Shown: positions 26,092 through 33,600 of the stretch, piece after piece | How positions within the stretch are numbered: position 1 is the first letter of the stretch | Layout of the letters: every line of letters starts with the position of its first letter | Origin: CAWINH01 sp963837425 | GTDB taxonomy: Bacteria > Chloroflexota > Limnocylindria > QHBO01 | Reading direction: 5' to 3' | NCBI GenBank assembly: GCA_963837425.1 | Contig: CAWINH010000005.1 | Location: 310,001-374,000, forward strand | DNA length: 64,000 nucleotides | Translations under genes and position numbers: made by a program | The notes under the pieces: model-generated | What the model was told of the DNA's origin: nothing | Seen by the model: the letters and a program-made list of their open reading frames with translations, nothing else | Database searches by the model: none

Positions 26092-26855
26092 GCGTTCGCA
26101 AGTCCTTTGACCATCGTCTGAACGCTTGGCTCGACGAGGGGCCACAGGTCGCACCGCATGACGTGCTCCACGCCGTGCTGGAGGAGGTTCCCTCCACTCG
26201 GCAGGTGCGTCGCGCGCTCTTCGTCGGGAGGTGGAGGATTCCTATGACCACATTCGCTCGACTCGGCCTGGCGGCCATTGCCGTGGCCGCCGTGGCGGCG
26301 GCCGTCATCGCCACGCGACCGGCACCGTCAGTCGGGACCGCCCCGACCCCGACCGGCTCGACCCCCACGCCGACCCTGGCCCCATCACCCTCGACGTTCA
26401 CGTCCAGGCTCTATGCGTACTCGATCTCTGTCCCGCCGGGCTGGACGGCGACATGGTCGGCGTCGCGCTGGGACGGCGGCGGCGCTCCTGACATCCAGGA
26501 CCTGGTAAACGACAACATCGTCTCATCCGGCACGGCGGCGATGATCGCGGCGGCGGCTCCGACGAGCAAGGACCTGGCGACATACACCGCCGACGGCATC
26601 GCGATCACCTACGAGGTCCACAAGGACACGTGCCCGGCTGCAGAGCACCCGGAGTCGGTGGAATCCATCACGGTTGGCGGGGAACCAGGGGAGTTGGTGT
26701 CGATCAACTGCGGGATCCTGATCAACCTCGCATTCACAGTCCACGACGGGCAGGGCTATCGCTTCACGTTCCGCGACCCCGCCGTCCACCTGGCAACGGA
26801 CCCAACCGACAAGGCGACCTTCATTGCGATGCTCGAGAGCGTGCAGTTCAAATGA
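26088..26855 (+). CDS. Putative membrane partner of the ECF sigma factor
   Basis: 255 residues. A short cytoplasmic N-terminus (1-55) containing FDHRLNAWLDEGPQ is followed by one membrane helix (about 57-76, LGLAAIAVAAVAAAVIA), a Thr/Pro linker, and an extracytoplasmic domain of about 150 residues with two Cys. This is the layout of anti-sigma factors, though I see no zinc HxxxCxxC motif. ATGA overlap with the sigma gene supports a functional pair. The outer domain (LYAYSISVPPGWTATWS) resembles small secreted beta-rich domains of unknown role. Confidence 0.75.
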   Translation: MSVRKSFDHRLNAWLDEGPQVAPHDVLHAVLEEVPSTRQVRRALFVGRWRIPMTTFARLGLAAIAVAAVAAAVIATRPAPSVGTAPTPTGSTPTPTLAPSPSTFTSRLYAYSISVPPGWTATWSASRWDGGGAPDIQDLVNDNIVSSGTAAMIAAAAPTSKDLATYTADGIAITYEVHKDTCPAAEHPESVESITVGGEPGELVSINCGILINLAFTVHDGQGYRFTFRDPAVHLATDPTDKATFIAMLESVQFK

Positions 26856-26889
26856 GATTGCGGGGCCGATAGCCCAGCAGGAACCCGAG

Positions 26890-26918
26890 AGGCCCGATTC
26901 TGAGCACGAATCGGGCCT
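26890..26918 (+). terminator. Terminator hairpin, copy 2 of an identical 29-mer
   Basis: Identical to 24766-24794: an 11-base perfect stem around TGAGCAC. It lies between the sigma-partner gene (ending 26855, plus strand) and tRNA-Glu (minus strand, 3' end at 26935), so it can end both transcripts. Confidence 0.62.
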
Positions 26919-26934
26919 CGAGGATGAGTGCTGG

Positions 26935-27008
26935 TACCGCATACCGGATTCGAACCGGTGATCTCCGCCTTGAGAGGGCGGTGTCCTGGGCCTCTAGACG
27001 AATGCGGC
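26935..27008 (-). tRNA. tRNA-Glu (anticodon CTC)
   Basis: The 74-base minus-strand sequence folds as a complete tRNA. The acceptor stem GCCGCAT pairs with ATGCGGT (first pair G-T), with discriminator A. The anticodon arm is CCGCC-CTCTCAA-GGCGG, giving anticodon CTC, which reads GAG (Glu). The T arm ACCGG-TTCGAAT-CCGGT is canonical. Only CC of the CCA tail is encoded. The AT-richer bases just upstream (around 27035-27045) may hold its promoter. Confidence 0.95.
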
Positions 27009-27198
27009 ACGTTGTCGCCGGTTTGAGGACGACGGCGAGTATAGCAACGGCCGCGGCGCGGTCTCAACATGGCCCCATCGCCACTCGATGCGCGGATGTG
27101 CGCCAGGCGACCCCAACGGCGAACGAGGCGCCGAAAACCGGCCGCTGAAGGTCGAAATGTGCGCCCCGTGACCCATTTACGCCCGAAATGGCCGCTTG

Positions 27199-27288
27199 TT
27201 GGCCGATGCGTGCACTGGGCGCACATCATTGGCCGATGCGTGCACTGGGCGCACACGGTTGGCCGGTGCGTGCACTGGGCGCACACGC
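27199..27288 (+). repeat. Three tandem copies of a 30-bp repeat
   Basis: Units at 27199-27228, 27229-27258 and 27259-27288 share the 27-base core TTGGCCGATGCGTGCACTGG plus GCGCACA. Only one base differs within the core, and three variable bases end each unit. Each unit contains GTGCAC and a TGCG/CGCA arm. The array ends 32 bases before the DinB gene. The lack of spacers rules out CRISPR. It may be an operator array or a promoter-proximal slippage repeat. Confidence 0.85.
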
Positions 27289-27320
27289 AGCCTCGTGGCG
27301 GTGAGAGACTACGAACCGTC

Positions 27321-27806
27321 ATGGCGAGTGAGGCGTCGCGCGAGCAGCTGCTCGCACTCCTCGACGGCCGCGGGGCACACATGCCCTTCGAGCCCGCCGT
27401 TGCCGACTTCCCCGAAGAGGCGATGAACGCCCTTCCGCCGAACGTGGAGTACACGCCCTGGCATCTCGTCGAGCACGTTCGGCTCACTCAGCGCGACATG
27501 ATCGAGTACATAACCGACCCGGACTACGCGTCGAAGAGCTGGCCGGCTGACTTCTGGCCGGCGCGCGAGGCGCGGACGGACCGCGCCGGCTGGGAGGCAT
27601 CGGTCCAGGGCTTCGAAGACGATCGCGCGACGCTGCGGGCACTCGCCGCGGATCCGGATCGGGACCTCGACGAGCCGATCCCCTGGACCCCCGGCCACTC
27701 GCTCTTCCGCTGCGTGCGGATCATCGGCGACCACAACGCGTACCACACCGGAGAGTTCGCGATCCTGCGCCAGGTGATGGGCACCTGGCCGCCCGACCAC
27801 CGCTGA
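27321..27806 (+). CDS. DinB-family protein
   Basis: 161 residues of a four-helix DinB-like metalloprotein. The three metal His are visible: one in YTPWHLVEHVRLTQRD and two in GDHNAYHTGEFAILRQ. Members include thiol-S-transferases and uncharacterised stress-linked proteins. The ATG at 27321 begins the family domain; the frame extends upstream through the tandem repeat, which I regard as non-coding. An NTF2-like gene follows after 11 bases, suggesting a small operon. Confidence 0.85.
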   Translation: MASEASREQLLALLDGRGAHMPFEPAVADFPEEAMNALPPNVEYTPWHLVEHVRLTQRDMIEYITDPDYASKSWPADFWPAREARTDRAGWEASVQGFEDDRATLRALAADPDRDLDEPIPWTPGHSLFRCVRIIGDHNAYHTGEFAILRQVMGTWPPDHR

Positions 27807-27817
27807 AGGAGGCACCG

Positions 27818-28228
27818 ATGTCCAACCCGAACCTCGAGCAACGCGTGCGGGAGATGATCGATGCCTTCAACCGCAAGGATTTCGCGAGCGCGGTTGCCGG
27901 GATGCACGACGACGTCGTCGTCGACTACCCGCAGTCCGGCGAGCGGATCGTGGGCAGCGGCCGCCTGCTGCGGATGGTCGAGGGTCCCGAGGCCCCGACC
28001 TTCGAACTGTGGCGGCTGCGCAGCGGCGACGACCTGGTGACCGCGGAGTCGCTGGCTCGCTATCCGGACGGCGGCGAGTACATGGCCTGCTCGATCTACG
28101 AGTTCGCCGGGGACCTGGTTGCGCACGAGGTCGACTACTTCGCGGAGCGCTTCCCGCCGTCGGAGGAGCGATCGGCGCTGGTCTCAATCCACGACATGCC
28201 GCGCGAATCGCTCGAGGGAGACGGCTAG
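27818..28228 (+). CDS. NTF2-like (SnoaL-type) protein
   Basis: 136 residues with the SnoaL/NTF2 cone-fold pattern: an N-terminal helix (REMIDAFNRKDFASAVAGMHDDVVVDYP), a central insertion, and a last sheet with YEFAGDLVAHEVDYFAERF. The family includes isomerases, hydrolases and pure ligand binders; no role can be assigned here. GGAGG lies 5-10 bases before the ATG. It forms a pair with the upstream DinB gene. Confidence 0.82.
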   Translation: MSNPNLEQRVREMIDAFNRKDFASAVAGMHDDVVVDYPQSGERIVGSGRLLRMVEGPEAPTFELWRLRSGDDLVTAESLARYPDGGEYMACSIYEFAGDLVAHEVDYFAERFPPSEERSALVSIHDMPRESLEGDG

Positions 28229-28233
28229 CTCCA

Positions 28234-28431
28234 TCAGCGGACAGGTGGCTTCGGAGGACGACTGACCGCAAGGGCCAGGCCGATCACCACCGCGACGCAC
28301 GCCACGGCGAACGCGAGGACGGAGGCGAACGTCGGCAACGGGTCGGCTGAGCGAGCCGCAACCGCGGCTGCGCCGACGAGAGCCACGACGAGGCCGCCGA
28401 TTATGCCCTGACGGATGTTCAGCTTCCGCAT
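28234..28431 (-). CDS. Small two-helix membrane protein
   Basis: 65 residues. Two hydrophobic segments (about 9-27 IIGGLVVALVGAAAVAA and 36-56 FASVLAFAVACVAVVIGLAL) are joined by a short loop, with a basic, proline-rich tail. The ATG at 28431 is chosen because the upstream part of the frame (to 28479) is Arg-rich and unlike a membrane protein N-terminus. No family recognised. It converges on the NTF2-like gene with five bases between stops. Confidence 0.5.
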   Translation of the reverse strand: MRKLNIRQGIIGGLVVALVGAAAVAARSADPLPTFASVLAFAVACVAVVIGLALAVSRPPKPPVR

Positions 28432-28599
28432 CAGAATCCCCCTACCGCGTGCCCGCGTCGAATGGCGCGAGTGCCACACCCAGCATGTCGTTGGGCACTG
28501 CCACGGTCAAGCGCCGCGCAGACCTCCTCGCCCGGTCGCAGCCACAAGCGCGACGCGCTACGCGCTTCGCCTGTCGGCGCTGAGTTCATCCACAGGCCC

Positions 28600-28617
28600 T
28601 GAGTAGCCGACTACTCA
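28600..28617 (+). promoter_or_regulatory. Palindromic operator candidate upstream of LpqH-like lipoprotein 2
   Basis: TGAGTAG-CCGA-CTACTCA is a perfect palindrome with a four-base centre, 88 bases before the lipoprotein ATG. It shares TGAGTA-N6-TACTCA with the site at 21218-21241. On the minus strand its right arm reads TGAGTAGTCGG, the core of the dispersed repeat seen around 32.3 and 39.9 kb. Confidence 0.5.
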
Positions 28618-28705
28618 TGACGGTTCTCCCGTGTGGTGCGTCAATGGCCCCGCTCGGGCGATCCCGACAGGTGTGAACCCGCCCGGCATCGGAAGGGAGC
28701 AGGTT

Positions 28706-29300
28706 ATGCGAAGCCGTGGGATAGGCGGCATGGTGCTGGGGCTTGCGGTCGGTCTCGCCGCATGTGGTGGAGCTGCGAGCACGGACAGCCAGGAATCAGC
28801 GGATGCCTCCGTGGCGGGCGCGTGCCGCCGCGGGCGCCTCGGCCGCGGGCGCATCCGCCGCTGCATCCAAGGGCGGCGGTGGAGGGGACAGCAGCTACGG
28901 GTCGGCGACGATCGTCGTCGAGGACACGACGTACGAGTTCTCCGTCGCGCAGTTCGGCTGTGCCATCCAGGAGGGAAACTACGAGGCCGGCGGTGAGGCG
29001 ACCGACGGCAGCGGTGACCGGTTCTCGGTCCTCTTCCCCCCGACGCTTGAAGAGTGGGATGCCCGTGAGGCATACGACATCACGATCACGGCCGGGGATC
29101 ACTTCTGGGCCGCGTACGGGACGACCCTGGAGGACATGCCCACCTGGGAGGGCCCGCGCGTCGACAGCCTCGACATCGCCGACAAGACGGCGACCGGCAC
29201 CTTCTTTGCGCTGGACCGCAATCAGTACGTGACCGAGGAACCCTCCGTCTTCGACAAGATGGTGTCCGGAACGTTCGAGGTCACCTGCTCGAACTGGTGA
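28706..29300 (+). pseudogene. LpqH-like lipoprotein 2, interrupted by a +1 frameshift
   Basis: The ATG at 28706 opens a signal peptide with lipobox GLAAC. The linker is frameshifted around 28825-28845, after ADASVAGA, and the protein continues in the next frame with AAAGASAAGASAAASKGGGG. The folded part begins SATIVVEDTTYEFSVAQFGC and ends MVSGTFEVTCSNW. The first strand, early Cys and terminal F-E-V-T-C match the LpqH layout and the paralogue at 21273. One surplus base in the GC-rich linker explains the break, so a sequencing error is plausible. If real, the lipoprotein is dead. Confidence 0.7.
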
Positions 29301-29397
29301 GCCGCGGCGTGGCCACCTGACGGGGACGAACCGCCTCCGCCATCGGTACGATCACGCCATGGTTCGAGGCGACCCCGGGCGCTAGCCTGAACGGACG

Positions 29398-29988
29398 ATG
29401 TCCGTCACGCGCCCCGGTGGTCGACTCGACCTGCAGCTGCAACCCACGTCCGAAGACGTCTATGAGCCGGACTTCCTCCGGGAGGTCCCGCTCATCCCGT
29501 TTGCCGCCTACCTGGCGAGCAGCAGGCTCTTCGGCTGGGTCCGGCTCGAGGCGTCCCGGCTCACGGACCTGCTCAACGCCTGCGAGAGCATCTCGCTGGA
29601 GAACGTCGAGGTCGCCGATTTCGAGCGCGGCTCCATCCGGTCCGCGGAGCAGACGATCGTCGAGCGCGGAGAGCTGATCGCGGTCCACGCGATCGGGCCG
29701 CGGGGTGACGAGGCACAACGCCGGCCGACCCGAACCGTTCCGATCGCCGCCTGGTCCGGCAACTTCGTCGTCTGCGGCAACCTCCACGTGGTCGCGGGCG
29801 ACGATCCACTCGAGAGCTGGAGCGAGCGGCCGCCGCTCGTGCCGCTCACCGAGGCATGGATCGAGTACTGGTCGGACGATGAGCGCGCGCATCGGTCGAG
29901 CGGGACGATCATCGTCAACCGCGACCGCGCCGACCTCGTTCGGGTCCTCGACCGGGCCGCCGACGCGACGGAGCTCCGGCAGGGCTAA
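29398..29988 (+). CDS. Hypothetical protein
   Basis: 196 residues with no signal peptide or membrane helix. The sequence alternates beta-type stretches (TRTVPIAAWSGNFVVCGNLHVVAG) with acidic helices and ends near NRDRADLVRVLDRAADA. It reads as one soluble alpha/beta domain. I do not recognise the family. It stands alone after the lipoprotein gene, 97 bases downstream, and its stop overlaps the stop of the convergent alpha/beta-hydrolase gene. Confidence 0.65.
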   Translation: MSVTRPGGRLDLQLQPTSEDVYEPDFLREVPLIPFAAYLASSRLFGWVRLEASRLTDLLNACESISLENVEVADFERGSIRSAEQTIVERGELIAVHAIGPRGDEAQRRPTRTVPIAAWSGNFVVCGNLHVVAGDDPLESWSERPPLVPLTEAWIEYWSDDERAHRSSGTIIVNRDRADLVRVLDRAADATELRQG

Positions 29989-30845
29989 CGGCCCGCTCCC
30001 ACCGCGGACAGGGTGGCGGTCATCACGTGGCGCCGCTCCTCTAGCCAGCCGAGGACCGACCCCGCGACCTCGGGCCACGTCTCCGAGCCCATGACGAGCC
30101 CAAAATGGGATGCCGAGGGGAAGTACTCGTAGGCGGCCCCCAGCAGATCGGCGGTCCGTCGCGCCTCGGCCGGATGGATGACGTCGTCGAGTCCGGCGCC
30201 GATCACGAGCGCGTCGGCCCGGATGCGTGATGGATCCACGGTCACGCCCAGCATCCGCTCCCGCCGCGCGCTGCCGGACTCGCGGGCACCAGCGAGCATC
30301 TCGCGCATCTTCTCGAGCTCGTCGGCGGTCATGTCGGTGTAGGTCTCGCGGAGGCGCTCGATTGGCTCGAGCCAGCCCCACCACGCGGCGTCGTAGGTCT
30401 CCGGAACCTCGCGCAGCTCCCGCTCGCTCGGACGTCGCGGCAGGGCGGCGGCGGGCGGCGAAGGTGCGAGCAGCACGAGGCCCAGGACCGGGCTGCGCTC
30501 GGCGTACAGCATGGCGGCCAGGGCGCCGATCCCCCAGCCGATGAGGACCGGCGGGCGCCCGAGCTGACGAATTGCGACGCCGATGTCATCGGCGTAGTCG
30601 CGCATGCGGACCCTCCCGAGGTCGGCGATGTCGGAGGTGTAGTGGCCGCGCAGGTTCAGCGCGTGTGCCTCCCAGCCACGCTCGGCGAAATAGCCGGCGA
30701 AGCTGGACCACAGCCAGGAGCCGGTGAGCGCGCCGTGGACGAGGAGCAGCGGGGGCTTCCGCGAGCGGCGCTCGGGCTGCTGGGTCTCGACGTAGATCCC
30801 CTCCGGCTCGATGTAGACCTCGTCGCGCTTGATCGCCTGCACCAT
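29985..30845 (-). CDS. Alpha/beta-hydrolase fold protein lacking the nucleophile
   Basis: 286 residues. The oxyanion-hole HG motif is LLLVHGAL (about 34-40). The nucleophile elbow, normally GxSxG, reads GWGIG (103-107), so Gly105 stands where Ser, Cys or Asp should be. A candidate acid (GLDDVIHP) and the late His (SASHFGLVMG) remain. It therefore may be a non-catalytic or altered member of the family. The upstream frame is fixed by the ATG at 30845, six bases after the DUF1015 gene stop, suggesting a two-gene operon. Confidence 0.85.
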   Translation of the reverse strand: MVQAIKRDEVYIEPEGIYVETQQPERRSRKPPLLLVHGALTGSWLWSSFAGYFAERGWEAHALNLRGHYTSDIADLGRVRMRDYADDIGVAIRQLGRPPVLIGWGIGALAAMLYAERSPVLGLVLLAPSPPAAALPRRPSERELREVPETYDAAWWGWLEPIERLRETYTDMTADELEKMREMLAGARESGSARRERMLGVTVDPSRIRADALVIGAGLDDVIHPAEARRTADLLGAAYEYFPSASHFGLVMGSETWPEVAGSVLGWLEERRHVMTATLSAVGAGR

Positions 30846-30851
30846 CGGGCG

Positions 30852-32201
30852 CTATTCGTCCTCCAGCGGGCTGAAAGCCAGCCCGGTCAGCAGCTTCGGG
30901 TAGAAGTAGGTCGACTTCTGGGGCATCACGTCGCCTGCGCTCGCCACCGCGGCGAGCTGCTCGAGTCGGGTGGGTCGCACCAGGATCGCAGCGGCCGCCT
31001 CGCCACGGGCCACGCGATCAGCAGCATCGGCCTCGCTCCTAGTGTAGGCGAGCCGCTCCCCGGCGGCGAGTGCCTCCCCATTTATCCCCAGCCGGTCGTC
31101 GAGCAGGGCGGCGTGAAGCACGGCCATGTCGAGGCCGCGCACCGCGGTCGAGGCACGCTCGCGACGCATCCGATCCGCGACCCCATCCGCGTCCCCGACG
31201 AGCAGCCACCCCTCGCCCGGCAGGAGGATCCCGAAGACGGGCTCCTCGGCGTCGCCCAGATCTGCGAGTCGATCCGGGATGGCGGCAGGTTCGAGCGGGA
31301 TCGCCTGCCACAGCGGGTCGGCGTCGCGGACGACGGCGCGCAGCGCATCGGCATCCGCCTTGCGCCTGATGAGCCGATGGGTGGGCAGGATCGCGAGCTC
31401 CTCGAGCTCGGCGTTCACGAGGACCATTGCGATCCAGTCAGCGCCGAGGCTGCCGGGGGGCGCCGATGCCAGCTCGGGGTCGGCCCGGACCTCGGCCTGG
31501 TAGGCGAGCGCGGTCTCGTAGCGATGATGCCCGTCCGCGATGTAGAGGCGCTGCCGCGCGAGGAAGCTCCGAAGCCGCTCGTCCGGCTCGACCGCCGCAA
31601 GCGTGTGGAGCAGGCCGTCCGTGTCGTGGGCGCGCCATTCATCGGTCCACGAGCGGCCCATGACGTGCGCGTAGCGTTCCGACCGATCGAAGTAGATCGC
31701 CAGGATCGGGCTCAGCTGCGTGCGGGTGGCCCGCAGCAGCGCCAGGCGGTCCGCCCGCGGGCCGGGCATCGTGTGCTCGTGGGCGCGGACCTCGCCGCCG
31801 TATGGCTCCAGGAGGACCTGGGCCAGCACGCCCTGGACGGTCGGCTCGCCGGGCGCGGTGGGCGTGGCGTGGCCGTAGTAGTAGAAGCTCGCCTCCGCCC
31901 GTCGCTCGAGCGTGCCGTCGGTGCGCCAGGCGTCGAGCGCAGCCGCCGCCGCGGCGTGCGGATCCGGCTCCGCGCTGAGCTCGAGGCGGACGGCGTTGCG
32001 CTCGTGGCGTGCCAGGAGCTCGGCCTGGAGCTGCGGCGAGATCACGTCGTACGGCGGGCAGACGACGTCGGTCAGGTCCGCGATCAGGCGGCCCGGGTGC
32101 GGCGCGGGTTCGTCCGGTAGCAGGACGCGCTCCGCTGCCCGCTCCGACCCGAAGCGAGCCAGCGCGTAGCCAAGGCCGTGGAACGGCCGGATCCGGGGCA
32201 T
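30852..32201 (-). CDS. DUF1015 family protein (possible free-serine kinase)
   Basis: 449 residues, full length for DUF1015. Conserved blocks are CPPYDVIS (48-55), VRAHEHTMPGPRADRL, YIADGHHRYETAL and the C-terminal MPQKSTYFYPKLLTGL. All expected family blocks are present. From memory, a eukaryotic DUF1015 member has been reported to phosphorylate free serine; whether this one does is unknown. It precedes and is probably co-transcribed with the alpha/beta-hydrolase gene. Upstream lies a repeat-bearing intergenic stretch. Confidence 0.88.
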   Translation of the reverse strand: MPRIRPFHGLGYALARFGSERAAERVLLPDEPAPHPGRLIADLTDVVCPPYDVISPQLQAELLARHERNAVRLELSAEPDPHAAAAAALDAWRTDGTLERRAEASFYYYGHATPTAPGEPTVQGVLAQVLLEPYGGEVRAHEHTMPGPRADRLALLRATRTQLSPILAIYFDRSERYAHVMGRSWTDEWRAHDTDGLLHTLAAVEPDERLRSFLARQRLYIADGHHRYETALAYQAEVRADPELASAPPGSLGADWIAMVLVNAELEELAILPTHRLIRRKADADALRAVVRDADPLWQAIPLEPAAIPDRLADLGDAEEPVFGILLPGEGWLLVGDADGVADRMRRERASTAVRGLDMAVLHAALLDDRLGINGEALAAGERLAYTRSEADAADRVARGEAAAAILVRPTRLEQLAAVASAGDVMPQKSTYFYPKLLTGLAFSPLEDE

Positions 32202-32234
32202 GCGCCAAGTCTACGGGAGGGCCGTCCTGGGCTG

Positions 32235-32435
32235 CCCGGCTGCGCATCTGGTGAGCGGTTGAGCAGTCGGGCGCATCCGACTCGCCGTGCGCGCATGGCA
32301 GGAGCGCAAACCGGGTCCGGCGAGCCGGCAGCCGCGAGACGGCGCGAGCGCCGAAGGTGGACGGCGCCTCCGCATCGGTCCCGCTCCACCTTCCACCCGG
32401 ATAGCGTGCCGGTGACGAGCGGTTGAGCAGTCGGG
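32235..32435 (+). repeat. Two copies of a dispersed intergenic repeat
   Basis: Copies at 32235-32271 and 32396-32435 both begin CCCGG and end in the identical 19-mer GAGCGGTTGAGCAGTCGGG. The first is followed by GCGCATCCGACT, making AGTCGG-N6-CCGACT. The 124 bases between copies are GC-rich and show no reading frame I can support. Further copies lie at 39.77-39.99 kb. Confidence 0.6.
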
Positions 32436-32469
32436 CCACAGTGCCGCCGGATGGCGAGGGTCGCCGCCG

Positions 32470-33600
32470 TCAGCCGGCAAGCGTTGACGCCAGCCGGCGG
32501 GCAGCGGCGCGCACCTCCGCGCGACGGTCAGTCAAGGCGCGCTCCGAAGCGGCCCGCGCCCGGGCCAGCGTCGCAGCCGGCCAGCCATCACGCGCGCTGC
32601 TCGCGTTCGCCAGGGCGGCGAGGGCATTGCGCAGCATCCGGTGCCGGGTCGCTCGACGGAGGGCGGTGTGCCCGAGCGTGCGGTCGAACGCGCGCGCCCC
32701 GAGCGGCGTGAGCCACTCGATGAGCGGAATGAGCGGCACCGCGAGCGGGCCGTCGTCCTCCGCGTCCGCGTTCACCGGGCACACCTCCTGGCAGACGTCG
32801 CAGCCGAAGATCCAGGAACCGAGCGCCGCGGATTCCCACTCGTCGAAGGGACCGGGGTGCTCGATCGTGAGGTAGCTGATGCAGAGCCGCGCGTCGATCG
32901 TGCGCGGACCGACGAGTGCGCCGGTCGGGCAGCCGGTCAGGCAACGAGTGCACGCGCCACAGCTCGAGCGTACGGGTGCGTCCACCGGAAGCTCGTCGGT
33001 CAGGAGCAGCTCGCCGAGGAGCACCCAGGAGCCCGCCGGATCGTGGGTCAGCAGATTCGTGTTCTTGCCGATCCAGCCCAGGCCGGCCCGGGCGGCGAGA
33101 CCGCGTTCGGCGAGCGGCCGGTCATCGACGAACGGCCGTTCCGCGACCCCCACGCCTGTCGCCCGCAGGTCCTCTGCAAGGGCCGCCAGCCGCTCCCGCA
33201 GCGCCGCGTGGTAGTCCGCGCCCAGTGCGTACCGCGCGATGAGGCCTGCCGGCTCGGCCGGCCCCTCAGCGAGGATCGGGCCCAAAGCTGACCGCAGCGC
33301 GCCGGGCTCGCGGTTCCAGCCGGCGCGGTCCGCGGCACCCGCGTACGGGGCGGCCAGGACGGCGACCGACCGCGCGGCGGGCACCTGCGTGCGGGGTGCA
33401 GTGGCGATCGCCGGTCGCTCGCCACCCATCCACTCCATGCGGGCCATACGGCCCGCCGTGACACTCGCTTCCATCCGCCCTCGGTCCTCGACGAGGGGCT
33501 CGGTCGAGGTGATCCCCACCACGCGCAGGCCGTGACGCCGCGCCAGCTCGCCGACCAGCGCCCGGCGCTCATCGCGCGGATCGGCCACGGCCTGCCACAA
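32470..33600 (-). CDS. queG: Epoxyqueuosine reductase
   Basis: 376 residues. QueG carries out the last step of queuosine synthesis in tRNA, reducing epoxyqueuosine with a cobalamin cofactor and two 4Fe-4S clusters. Both ferredoxin-type motifs are present: CGACTRCLTGCPTGAL and, further on, CDVCQEVCPVN. The C-terminal part has short HEAT-like helices (LRRATRHRMLRNALAALANA). The ATG at 33600 lies inside the end of the histidine-kinase gene, a 32-base overlap. Confidence 0.95.
   Translation of the reverse strand: MWQAVADPRDERRALVGELARRHGLRVVGITSTEPLVEDRGRMEASVTAGRMARMEWMGGERPAIATAPRTQVPAARSVAVLAAPYAGAADRAGWNREPGALRSALGPILAEGPAEPAGLIARYALGADYHAALRERLAALAEDLRATGVGVAERPFVDDRPLAERGLAARAGLGWIGKNTNLLTHDPAGSWVLLGELLLTDELPVDAPVRSSCGACTRCLTGCPTGALVGPRTIDARLCISYLTIEHPGPFDEWESAALGSWIFGCDVCQEVCPVNADAEDDGPLAVPLIPLIEWLTPLGARAFDRTLGHTALRRATRHRMLRNALAALANASSARDGWPAATLARARAASERALTDRRAEVRAAARRLASTLAG

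Noticed and set aside
27199..27288. CRISPR array.
   Set aside because: Units are contiguous with no unique spacers and only three copies; there are no cas genes.
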